A stretch of 39,161 bases of DNA, taken from the NCBI GenBank assembly GCA_017744855.1, contig JAGIAK010000015.1:1-39161 (forward strand), read 5' to 3'. Source of the stretch: Microbacterium sp. GTDB taxonomy: Bacteria; Actinomycetota; Actinomycetes; Actinomycetales; Microbacteriaceae. The position numbers and the translations under genes were made by a program. Below the pieces are notes generated by a model. The model saw only the letters and a program-made list of their open reading frames with translations, searched no databases and was not told the DNA's origin. Positions 22,091 through 31,027 of the stretch are shown one piece after another. Positions within the stretch are counted from its first letter, which is position 1; each line of letters opens with the position of its first letter.

Positions 22091-24343
22091 TCAGGCGAGC
22101 AGCGGGGCGTCGGCTCCACGGCTCGCGAACAGCGACACCGGGAACAGCGCCGCGCGCACCCTGGCCGGTCGGTCGACGCTGCGGTGCAGCCGATGCAGCA
22201 CCTCGTCGAGCGCACGGGTGAGGTCGTCGCCACCGCCCCCGGCGCGCGCGTAGCTGGCGCGCTCCACGGCATCCGTCAGCGTGCGCATCGCCTCGGCGTC
22301 GACCCCTCTTTCTGCGACGAGGGCGGCGCCGCGACGGCGCGGGCTGTCGGCGTCTGACACAGGCAGCTGCAGGTCGATCATCGTCGCGCGCAGCTCCTCC
22401 CACGCCGCTCCCGCGTCTCCGCGCCGCGCCCGTGAGCGCCGCGCGGAACGCACACCGGCGCGCACGAGCGCCGGAAGCACGAGCACCAGCAGCACGCCGC
22501 CCGCGACGAGCGCGACCGGGGTCGGGTCGAGGCGCCGGAGCGTGTCGACACCGCCCGCGTTGCCGCCGGGATCGTTCTGCTCGGCCTGTGGTCCCGACGT
22601 CTGCGGCGCTCCTGGCGTCGCCGTGGGCGCGGGGGTGGACGGGGCCGTCGTACCGCCGCCGCCGGTCGTCGTCGCCGGGCTGAACGCGGTGGGCACGCCG
22701 AGCGAGGCGGTCGGCTCGAAAGGCACCCAGCCGATGCCGGGGAACAGCACCTCCGGCCAGGAGTGCAGCTGGTCGCTCGTGACCGAGTACACCTTCTCGG
22801 CGCCGCGCTTCTCCTCGGTGCGCACGCCGGGAAGATAGCCGACGACGATGCGCACGTCCATGCCGAGGGTCTCCGCCATCAGCGCGAACGCGCCGGCGAA
22901 GTGCACGCAGTACCCCGAGCGCACCTCCAGGAAGCGCTCGACGGCCTGGGCTCCTGTGCCGTCGAAGCCCTCCTCGACCGGGGTCTCCAGCGAGTAGGTG
23001 AACTTCGTGCGGAACCAGCTCTGCAGTGCGACGAGGCGGTCGTAGTCGTTGGTCGCGTCAGCGGTCACCTCTACGGCGGTGGCGCCGATCACCTCGGGCA
23101 GCTCGACCGGCGGGGCATCGGGGTCGACCACGGGCTCAGCGGCCGACGCCGCACGGATCTGCTCCAGCGTGGGGGTCACCCGCTCCGACGCCACCGTGTA
23201 GTCGTTGCCGATGGCATCCGACGTCCTCGAGGTGAGCGTGCGGTTCTCCGGCACGATCTTCCACGCGCCGGCCAGCCCCTCCACGCCCGTCGCGGGGTAG
23301 GGCACCGGCAGCCAGGCGCTCGACATGCGCAGCACCCTGATCGAGGTCGTCACATCGGTGGTGGCGACCTCCTCGCCCCACTCCGCGGGACCGAAACCCT
23401 CGCTCTGCGCACGGGACTCGCTCTCGTCGGGCAGCCACACCCGTCCGTTGAAGCGCGACAGCGTGGTGAGGCGCAGATAGGGGGCGGTGTCGGACTTCGT
23501 GGCGAGGGTGAGCACCTCGACCGGGTTCGGCTGGCGCAGGTCGTCGCCGAGGCGGAGCGAGGCGTCGACGATGACGCCGGCGCCGGTGCCGGACAGCGTC
23601 GCCGACACCGGGAGGGCAGGGGCGACGATGACCGTCGCGGCGATCGCCACGGCGCCGACACCCGCGGCGACGACCGTAGACGTGCGCCGCGGCGACTGCG
23701 GATCGCGGTTCGCGGACTGCCGGAACAGCAGGAGGACGAGGATGCCGAGCAGCACGAACCACACGACGTTCGCATCGCCGAGCGTGACGATCATCGGCAC
23801 GGCCCCGACGACGGCGGTGAGGATGCTCGCGAGCACGGCGTTCCGCACCGCGAGGAGGTGATCGAGCAGGATCGCCACGGCCGCGAAGCCGAACGCCATG
23901 ACCACCCGGATGCCGGGGGTGGCGTCGATCGGCGCGGCGCCGTACACGACCTCCTCCCAGGCGGTCCCGGCCAGGGTGCCGAACGTCGCGAAGGTCGTCT
24001 GCGACGGGATGAGGCCGAGGTACGCGGTGTCGGCGGCGACGAGCATGGTGATAGCCACGAGCACGACGGCCACCTGCGTCGCGAGCGTCGCGACGTCCGT
24101 CACCCACGCGGGGCGGCGTGCCAGCAGCACCCGCATCCCCGTGCCGGTCGCGGCGACGAGCACGACGACGACGAGAACGGCGAACGACCAGGTGCCAGGA
24201 GCGATCACCGACGTGTACGGCCACAGCGCCACCAGGGCGGCGGCCCCGGCCAGCGCAGACGGGGCGAGACGGCTCGGCCGCTGCTCGCGGTCACGGTGCC
24301 AGGTGAGCAGCGGCGCCTTGCCGCTGCGCTCAGCGCGCGACAT
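22091..24343 (-). CDS. Membrane transglutaminase-like protein (DUF3488/TgpA type)
   Basis: A 750-aa membrane protein with about seven N-terminal helices (DUF3488 part), a large extracytoplasmic transglutaminase core and a last helix near residue 617 before a cytoplasmic tail. The core has the Cys in RSGYCVHFAGAFALMAE (near residue 478) and the His in LHSWPEVLF. The third catalytic position reads FEPT, Glu instead of the textbook Asp, which I believe is common in actinobacterial members. A Thr/Pro-rich linker precedes the last helix. The start overlaps the DUF58 gene by 14 nt. A role in cell-envelope processing is likely. Confidence 0.88.
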   Translation of the reverse strand: MSRAERSGKAPLLTWHRDREQRPSRLAPSALAGAAALVALWPYTSVIAPGTWSFAVLVVVVLVAATGTGMRVLLARRPAWVTDVATLATQVAVVLVAITMLVAADTAYLGLIPSQTTFATFGTLAGTAWEEVVYGAAPIDATPGIRVVMAFGFAAVAILLDHLLAVRNAVLASILTAVVGAVPMIVTLGDANVVWFVLLGILVLLLFRQSANRDPQSPRRTSTVVAAGVGAVAIAATVIVAPALPVSATLSGTGAGVIVDASLRLGDDLRQPNPVEVLTLATKSDTAPYLRLTTLSRFNGRVWLPDESESRAQSEGFGPAEWGEEVATTDVTTSIRVLRMSSAWLPVPYPATGVEGLAGAWKIVPENRTLTSRTSDAIGNDYTVASERVTPTLEQIRAASAAEPVVDPDAPPVELPEVIGATAVEVTADATNDYDRLVALQSWFRTKFTYSLETPVEEGFDGTGAQAVERFLEVRSGYCVHFAGAFALMAETLGMDVRIVVGYLPGVRTEEKRGAEKVYSVTSDQLHSWPEVLFPGIGWVPFEPTASLGVPTAFSPATTTGGGGTTAPSTPAPTATPGAPQTSGPQAEQNDPGGNAGGVDTLRRLDPTPVALVAGGVLLVLVLPALVRAGVRSARRSRARRGDAGAAWEELRATMIDLQLPVSDADSPRRRGAALVAERGVDAEAMRTLTDAVERASYARAGGGGDDLTRALDEVLHRLHRSVDRPARVRAALFPVSLFASRGADAPLLA

Positions 24344-25520
24344 CGCCGATCCCCGTCCGTGCGGGGAGCGCGTCCTCCCAGGCGGCGGCGATGTCCTCGC
24401 CCAGGGCCACCGCGTTCCACCCGCGCTGGGCCGCGGTCTCGAGCACGCCGTCCGCCGGCGCGGTCGCGAACAGCATGGGCGCCGCCGCTCCCGCTGGACG
24501 CAGCAGTGCGGCGTCCTCCTCGTCGAGCGAACCGGTGATGTACACCAGCGGACCCGGCGGGGTGCCGCCGACCAGGGACGTGAGGTCGCGTGCGGCGCCG
24601 CGCGGCGTCACGAGCGCCAGGGCGACCAGCATCCCGTCGCGGTCGTCCTCGTGTCCGCGCAGGGTGCCCAGCGCGGTGCCTGCACTGTCGATCACGTCGA
24701 CGCCGTAGCCCTCCTGCACGAGGTGCACGGCGGCGGAGGCGCACAGCGACACGGCGGCCTCGAACGCGGGGTCGGCCTTCTCGCCGGGCTCGGGCCAGTG
24801 CAGAGCGCTGCGATCGAGCACGACGAGGGCGTCGGGGCTCGACTCCTCCTCTTCCTGACGGACCATGAGCTGACCGCGGTGCGCCGTGGCGCGCCAGTGG
24901 ATGCGGCGCATCGAGTCGCCGGGGATGTAGCGGCGCGGCGACAGGTTGTCGCTGCCCTGGCCGAGGCGGCTCGACGAGGTGCGGGCTGTGCCGCCGGCCG
25001 CGCCGACCTTGACCGTGAGCGGCGCGAGGGTGAAGATCTCGGGCACGACAGTGACCGTGCGGGTCTCGCCGAACGCCTGCTCGCGCTGGGCCAGGCCGAA
25101 CGGGTCGACGGTGCGCAGCACGAGCGGCCCGATCGGCCAGATGCCGCGGCGCACACCGGTGATCAGGTAGCTGAGCTGTCCGGACTCCGATGGGAACTCG
25201 CCGGCGGAGTCGCCGGCCACGGCATCGGGGAGCACGTCGCGCCACAGTCCGTGGGGCACGCGGATGGCGCGCAGCGCGAAGCGCACGGTCACCCTGGACG
25301 CTTCGGACACGGTGAGCAGGTCGGTGGAGATCTGGCGCGTGACCGATCCGGAGCGTCGCGGCAGTCGCACGACGAGGAGCGAGACGAGCGTGAGCGCGAT
25401 CAGGAGGATGCCGACGTAGACGAGGATCGCGGCGCCGACGAGGTTCGCCGCGATCAGGCAGCCGATCCCGGCGAGGAGCGTGGCGGTGCCCCGGAGGGTG
25501 AGCGAGCGGCGTCGACGCAT
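24330..25520 (-). CDS. DUF58-domain membrane protein
   Basis: A 396-aa protein with two N-terminal hydrophobic segments (about residues 10-50) and a C-terminal DUF58 domain recognised by RRYIPGDSMRRIHWRATA near residue 200 followed by LVVLDRS, a von Willebrand A-like metal-site remnant. DUF58 genes almost always follow moxR and precede a transglutaminase gene, exactly as here. Function is thought to be envelope-associated assembly or stress response; the precise role is unknown. Confidence 0.87.
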   Translation of the reverse strand: MRRRRSLTLRGTATLLAGIGCLIAANLVGAAILVYVGILLIALTLVSLLVVRLPRRSGSVTRQISTDLLTVSEASRVTVRFALRAIRVPHGLWRDVLPDAVAGDSAGEFPSESGQLSYLITGVRRGIWPIGPLVLRTVDPFGLAQREQAFGETRTVTVVPEIFTLAPLTVKVGAAGGTARTSSSRLGQGSDNLSPRRYIPGDSMRRIHWRATAHRGQLMVRQEEEESSPDALVVLDRSALHWPEPGEKADPAFEAAVSLCASAAVHLVQEGYGVDVIDSAGTALGTLRGHEDDRDGMLVALALVTPRGAARDLTSLVGGTPPGPLVYITGSLDEEDAALLRPAGAAAPMLFATAPADGVLETAAQRGWNAVALGEDIAAAWEDALPARTGIGDVAR

Positions 25521-25529
25521 GATGGGTCG

Positions 25530-26519
<990 letters not shown>

Positions 26520-26580
26520 GCGTACCCTCTCGCGTGGCGCGGCTGTGCGCGTGAACCGATCGTAACCCGCGGAACGCCGA

Positions 26581-29499
26581 TCAGCCCCAGATCCGTCCAC
26601 GGGGTTCGACGTCGTCGAGGCGGGACTCGCTGCTGCGGGCGACGCGCAGCAGCGCGAGGCCCTCGATGCCGCTCAGCTCGGTCAGCGTGCAGATGCCGAT
26701 GAGGCGCTGCCAGTGCTGCTGGAACCTCTCCGCATCCGCGCGGCGGCGGGCGATCAGCCGTGGCACGGGGAGCAGGGTGCGTCCGGGGGAGAGTCGGTCG
26801 GAGAGCCGTTCGAACAGGCCGGATCGGGGACCGGCGCCGCGGTCGGTCCGCAGCAGGAAGCGCGGCGTGCGCACCGGCCCGAAGAGCTCCTCCAGTGCGT
26901 CGGCGACCACGCGGCGGTCCTGTTCGGCGCCGCCGAGCTCGATGCGCACGCGGCCGTCGCCGTCGGGGTGCGCCCGCACCGCCGACTCGTCGACGGGGCC
27001 GATGCGACCGGCATCGTGCAGTGTGAGGGCCACCGCGACCGCCGCGTCGCGGTAGACCTCGGCCGGGCGCGTGCGGTCGCGCAGAGCGCGCATCAGCGGG
27101 GGCAGGGCGGATGCCGCCGCGCACAGCACCCCGCCGACCGCCGCGGTGGCGAGGCCGGCGAGCGGGGCGAGCTGCAGCCCCTGGGTGCTCGCCGCCATGA
27201 GGAGCACTCCGGTGCCCGAGCCTCCGATCACGAAGGCGCCGAGCGAGCCGGCGCTCGCCGCCGGTGCGGTGCGCAGCAGGGGTGCGCTGCGTACCCGGCG
27301 CACCGACACGACCTCGCGCTCGCGCGCCGTGTACTCCTCGCCGATGCGCCACTCGGTCCGCGTCCGCGCGCGGGAGGGCCAGTGCGCGGCCAGCGTCGCA
27401 TCGAGCGCGGCGATCGAGGAGCCGGGCGTCTTGTCGACCACACGTGCGAGCTCCTGCGCGGCCGGCCCAGGCAGGAGGTGGGCGAGGCCGTCGACGATCG
27501 TGCCGTCGCCGTCGGCGCTGAGACCCCACAGATGCGAGTGCTTGCGGCGCAGGCGATTCGGCTCTGTGACGTCGTCGAGCGCGATGTCGGCGGGGATGAG
27601 GCAGGCGACCGACCAGTTGTGGGCGACCTTGTCCGGCCAGTCCGGGTCGAGGCGAAGGGTGCGCCCACGCAGCTGCTGGGTCGCCGACGACGTCGCGACA
27701 GCGGTGAGGTCGATGAGGGTGTTCACGGCGGGGCAGTCCCACCCCTCGCCGAGCAGGCCGCGCGTGCCGACGAGCAGACGGACCTCGCCGCGCCGGATCA
27801 GCTCGGACACCGCGGCGACCGTGCGTCCTCCGACCGTGGCGTGCAGGTCCCTGGTCGCGCCGAACCCCTCGCCGACTGCGACCTCGTCGTCGAGCAGCGC
27901 GCTCAGCGACGCGGCGATGGACTCGGCATCCTCCGCCCGTACCCGCAGATGTCTGGCGGTCAGCAGCACGGGGCGCATCCGTGACGTGACCGGGTCGACG
28001 GCGAGCAGGTCGAACGCCCGCAGCGCCCCTGCCGCGGCGTCGCCGAGCTCGCCGCGGTGGTTGCCGTGCTCGACGAAGTCGGTGACCACCACTGCGCGCA
28101 CCCGGTCGCCGTCGGGTGACGCGAGCTCGCGGTGCAGGATCTCGACCGCCGCGTGGTCCTTGGCCGCCGAGTAGGCGAGGGTCGTCTCCAGCGGGTCCCG
28201 TCCGCGCCGCAGCCCGCGATCGGTGAGCAGGTAGCCGAAGTCTGCAAGCGCGCGCCGCACGTACTCCCACTGGTTCCGAGCCGTGGGATCCGCCAGCAGG
28301 CGCGTCTGCGCGAAGCGGGTGAGCACCGTGAGCAGATCGGACGTCTCGCAGCGGTCGAGCAGCACGGAGGGGATCGCGGCGACGAGCGGATGCGCTGGCG
28401 CGACCTCGCGGAGCACGACGGCGCACGAGCGGGTGAGGGGGAAGTCGGCGGAGAACGCCCGATCGATGCGGACGAGCAGATCCTCGCCGTCGGCGCCCTC
28501 CGCTGCGTCGGCGTCGGACTCGTCGCCCTCCGGCTGCAGCTGCTCCTCGAGGTATCGGATGCCGTCGGGCGTGGAGAGCAGCTGCATCAGCAGGTCGTGC
28601 AGCAGGGCCTCGTGGCGGCGGATGAAGGCGGCTTCCGGCGGTGTCGGCTCGGTGAACAGCACGTGGTCGCGGTAGGGCGCGAGATGCCCCTCCTTCACGA
28701 CGGCGGGGGTGGGCACCTCGTAGTCGACGGGTCCGAGCAGTTGCGAGTAGTTCTCGTACTCTGCCTCGTCGTCTGGCGACGGCAGCGTGGCGGTCAGCCC
28801 GATCAGCAGGGGAGCGGTGCCGCGCTCGCGGATGCGGGCGGCGAGGTAGGCGACCACGAGGGCCCAGTGGTCGAGCAGATGGTGGCACTCGTCGAGCACG
28901 ACCGTGCGCACGCCGGCCTCGACGAGGCGGTCGATGAGCGCGACCGCGTTCGGGTGCAGCACCCTGGCGAGCTCGTCCGGACGACGGCGGGCGAAGCGGG
29001 TGCGCAGCCGGCGGACGCGACGGCGGATGCCGGAGCGGTACGACGCGGCGTTGTCGACGGCGAGCTCGGCGAGCCAGGTCGCGGCATCCGATTCCGTGCG
29101 CCCGGACTCGACCAGCTCCTCCGTCCATACCGCGCGGGCCAGGTCCTCGAACGGCGACCCGTCGCCGGTGACGCTGAGCAGTTGATAGGTGAGCACAGTG
29201 AGGTCGCCGGGCCGTGCGGGGTCGTCGGACACGACGGCCGCGTCGGAGGAGAGCGTCTTCGCGGTACGCACCCACTGCTCGCGGATGGTGACGGTCGGAG
29301 CGAGCACCAGCGTGCGATGACCCTCGCGCGCGGCGAGCAGGAGTCCGAGCAGGGTCTTGCCCGAACCGGGAGGCGCCACGACGTGCAGCGGACCGCCCCC
29401 GCCGACGGGGAGCTGCGCCAGCGCCTCGGCCTGATACGTGCGCAGCGCGCCGGTGAATCGCCAGTCGCGCAGCGGGGCGGTGGTCGTCGGCTGGTCCAT
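26581..29499 (-). CDS. SF2 DEAD/DEAH-type helicase with C-terminal hydrophobic segment
   Basis: A 972-aa protein related to SSL2/XPB-type superfamily 2 ATPases. Motif I is APPGSGKT (residues 42-49), motif II is DECHH near residue 200, motif III is TAT, and motifs V-VI are GEGWDCPAVN and QQLRGRTLR near residue 590-620. After the helicase core, around residues 752-800, two long stretches of Ala, Gly, Val and Leu look like membrane helices, followed by about 170 soluble residues. This fusion is unusual for a nucleic-acid helicase. It is monocistronic and could act in repair, restriction or membrane-linked DNA processing. Confidence 0.83.
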   Translation of the reverse strand: MDQPTTTAPLRDWRFTGALRTYQAEALAQLPVGGGGPLHVVAPPGSGKTLLGLLLAAREGHRTLVLAPTVTIREQWVRTAKTLSSDAAVVSDDPARPGDLTVLTYQLLSVTGDGSPFEDLARAVWTEELVESGRTESDAATWLAELAVDNAASYRSGIRRRVRRLRTRFARRRPDELARVLHPNAVALIDRLVEAGVRTVVLDECHHLLDHWALVVAYLAARIRERGTAPLLIGLTATLPSPDDEAEYENYSQLLGPVDYEVPTPAVVKEGHLAPYRDHVLFTEPTPPEAAFIRRHEALLHDLLMQLLSTPDGIRYLEEQLQPEGDESDADAAEGADGEDLLVRIDRAFSADFPLTRSCAVVLREVAPAHPLVAAIPSVLLDRCETSDLLTVLTRFAQTRLLADPTARNQWEYVRRALADFGYLLTDRGLRRGRDPLETTLAYSAAKDHAAVEILHRELASPDGDRVRAVVVTDFVEHGNHRGELGDAAAGALRAFDLLAVDPVTSRMRPVLLTARHLRVRAEDAESIAASLSALLDDEVAVGEGFGATRDLHATVGGRTVAAVSELIRRGEVRLLVGTRGLLGEGWDCPAVNTLIDLTAVATSSATQQLRGRTLRLDPDWPDKVAHNWSVACLIPADIALDDVTEPNRLRRKHSHLWGLSADGDGTIVDGLAHLLPGPAAQELARVVDKTPGSSIAALDATLAAHWPSRARTRTEWRIGEEYTAREREVVSVRRVRSAPLLRTAPAASAGSLGAFVIGGSGTGVLLMAASTQGLQLAPLAGLATAAVGGVLCAAASALPPLMRALRDRTRPAEVYRDAAVAVALTLHDAGRIGPVDESAVRAHPDGDGRVRIELGGAEQDRRVVADALEELFGPVRTPRFLLRTDRGAGPRSGLFERLSDRLSPGRTLLPVPRLIARRRADAERFQQHWQRLIGICTLTELSGIEGLALLRVARSSESRLDDVEPRGRIWG

Positions 29500-29539
29500 G
29501 GCCGTCCCAGTCTGTCAAAAGGCAGGTGCGATGATCGGC

Positions 29540-29545
29540 TAGACT
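29540..29545 (+). promoter_or_regulatory. -10 box of the SRP RNA gene
   Basis: TAGACT lies 6 nt before the predicted 5' end of the SRP RNA, which fixes that end near 29552. It is identical to the box upstream of tRNA-Ser. Confidence 0.6.
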
Positions 29546-29551
29546 GGTCGA

Positions 29552-29640
29552 CGGCTCTCCGCGTGGCGGCATCCAGGCCAATTCCCCCAGGGCGGAAACG
29601 CAGCAAGGGTAACCGGGCTCTGCTGGGTGCGCGGAGGGTC
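29552..29640 (+). ncRNA. ffs: Small signal recognition particle RNA (4.5S type)
   Basis: RNA core of the signal recognition particle, which with Ffh targets membrane proteins. The universally conserved SRP domain IV is plain: AGGCGGAAACGCAGCAAGG-type tetraloop and internal-loop sequence at about 29587-29607, here GGGCGGAAACGCAGCAAGGG. The outer stem pairs CTCTCCGCG near the 5' end with CGCGGAGGG at the 3' end. The length of about 90 nt fits. A T-rich ATTTCCTTTG follows. Ends are approximate by a few bases. Confidence 0.9.
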
Positions 29641-29719
29641 ATTTCCTTTGCCCTCCGGGTGCGGCGTCGCCGATGAAGGGGCAGGGCGACCGCTCAGGCT
29701 CGGCTGCGAGAATCGGGTC

Positions 29720-30313
29720 GTGACCATCGAGCAGCAGGCGGCGACGAGCAGACTCGGCCGCTTCTTCCCGCCCGTCGCACTCCTCGCGCTGATGTGGGTC
29801 GTGCAGCTCGCCGACGCGATCCTGCCCGGCTCGTTCTCCGGTCTCGGCATCCGCTCCTGGGACCCCGCCGGTCTCGTCGGCATCCTGTTCGCGCCGCTGC
29901 TGCACGCCAACTGGCCGCACCTCGTCGCGAACTCCGTGCCGTTCCTCGTGCTCGGGCTGCTCGTCGCAGCCGAGGGCGCGCGGCGGTTCTGGGCGGTCAC
30001 GGCGTTCGCCGCCGTCATCGGCGGCCTCGGCACGTGGATCGTCAACGCGCCCGGCACGCTCACCGTCGGCGCCTCCGGGCTCGTGTTCGGCTACTTCGGG
30101 TACCTGGTGCTGCGCGTGCTCGCGCCGGGCCGGATGTCGCACCGCATCCTCTATGCGGTCGTCGCGGTGATCGTGATCGGCGTGTACGGGGCGGCCATGC
30201 TCTCCGGCGTGTTCGCGGCCGGCGCCGGCGTCTCCTGGCAGGGGCACCTGTTCGGCGCGGTCGGAGGCGGCGCGGCGGCGTTCGTCGGCCGGCGCCCGGT
30301 GCGCGCGACATGA
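29720..30313 (+). CDS. Rhomboid-family intramembrane serine protease
   Basis: Membrane protease that cuts helices within the bilayer, 197 aa with about six hydrophobic segments. The catalytic Ser is in VGASGLVFGYFGYL near residue 118 and the catalytic His in WQGHLFGAVGG near residue 180; HANWPHLVANS in helix 2 is the usual conserved HxxxN region. The start GTG 29720 is chosen because the upstream frame runs through the SRP RNA. No SD is visible. It overlaps the next gene by 4 nt. Confidence 0.87.
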   Translation: MTIEQQAATSRLGRFFPPVALLALMWVVQLADAILPGSFSGLGIRSWDPAGLVGILFAPLLHANWPHLVANSVPFLVLGLLVAAEGARRFWAVTAFAAVIGGLGTWIVNAPGTLTVGASGLVFGYFGYLVLRVLAPGRMSHRILYAVVAVIVIGVYGAAMLSGVFAAGAGVSWQGHLFGAVGGGAAAFVGRRPVRAT

Positions 30314-30978
30314 GCACCGCCCGCCGCACGCGACGACCGGGCGCGACGAAGAAGCGCCGCCGATCGTCGAGGCGACGGCCCACCGCGAGGCAGCGCGCCG
30401 TCGCGCGGTCGCGGCGGAAGCGGATGCTGCTGCGCATCGCGCTCTCCGTCGGCGCCGTCGTCGTGGTCGCGGGTCTGGCGGTGCTGATCCCGCGCGGGCT
30501 CGCCGGCGAACCGTCGTACTGCGCCGCCGAGCCGCTGGATCTGCCCGCCGACGGCATCGAGGGCTGGCAGGGCGAGCAGCTGCAGAATGCCGCGACCATC
30601 ATGACGACGGCGACCGCCCTGGGGTTCGGGCGTGACGGCCAGATCCTCGGCGTGATGACCGCGATGGGGGAGAGCAGCCTGCGCAACATCGACTACGGCG
30701 ACTGGGAGACCAGCGGCTTCACCAACCCCGACGGCTCGCGCACCACGAGCATCGGACTGTTCCAGCAGCAGGACTGGTGGGGCAGCGTCGAACAGCGGAT
30801 GGACCCGGCCGCGGCGGCGACGCTGTTCTACCAGCGCCTGGCACGGCTCCCCGACTGGCAGCAGCTGGCGCCGACGCTCGCGATCCACGGGGTGCAGGTG
30901 AACACGGACGCCGAGTACTACGCGCGCTTCCAGCCCGATGCGACGGCCGTCGTCGACGCCCTCACCCGCGGCTGCTGA
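30310..30978 (+). CDS. Membrane-anchored lysozyme-like protein
   Basis: A 222-aa protein with a very basic cytoplasmic N-terminus of about 38 residues (many Arg and Lys), one membrane helix at about residues 40-62, and an outside domain. That domain has VMTAMGESSLRN, then SIGLFQQQDWWGSVEQRMDP and ATLFYQRL, the pattern of a lysozyme/transglycosylase-like fold in actinobacterial cell-wall proteins, with the Glu of GESS as a candidate catalytic residue. It overlaps the rhomboid gene by 4 nt, so the two are probably coexpressed. Confidence 0.75.
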   Translation: MSTARRTRRPGATKKRRRSSRRRPTARQRAVARSRRKRMLLRIALSVGAVVVVAGLAVLIPRGLAGEPSYCAAEPLDLPADGIEGWQGEQLQNAATIMTTATALGFGRDGQILGVMTAMGESSLRNIDYGDWETSGFTNPDGSRTTSIGLFQQQDWWGSVEQRMDPAAAATLFYQRLARLPDWQQLAPTLAIHGVQVNTDAEYYARFQPDATAVVDALTRGC

Positions 30979-31015
30979 CGCCCGTACGGCCCCCGCCCTC
31001 CGCATCGCGGACGCG

Positions 31016-31021
31016 TAGGCT
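31016..31021 (+). promoter_or_regulatory. -10 box of pta (leaderless type)
   Basis: TAGGCT lies 6 nt before the GTG start with no SD between. Confidence 0.55.
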
Positions 31022-31027
31022 GGCAGC

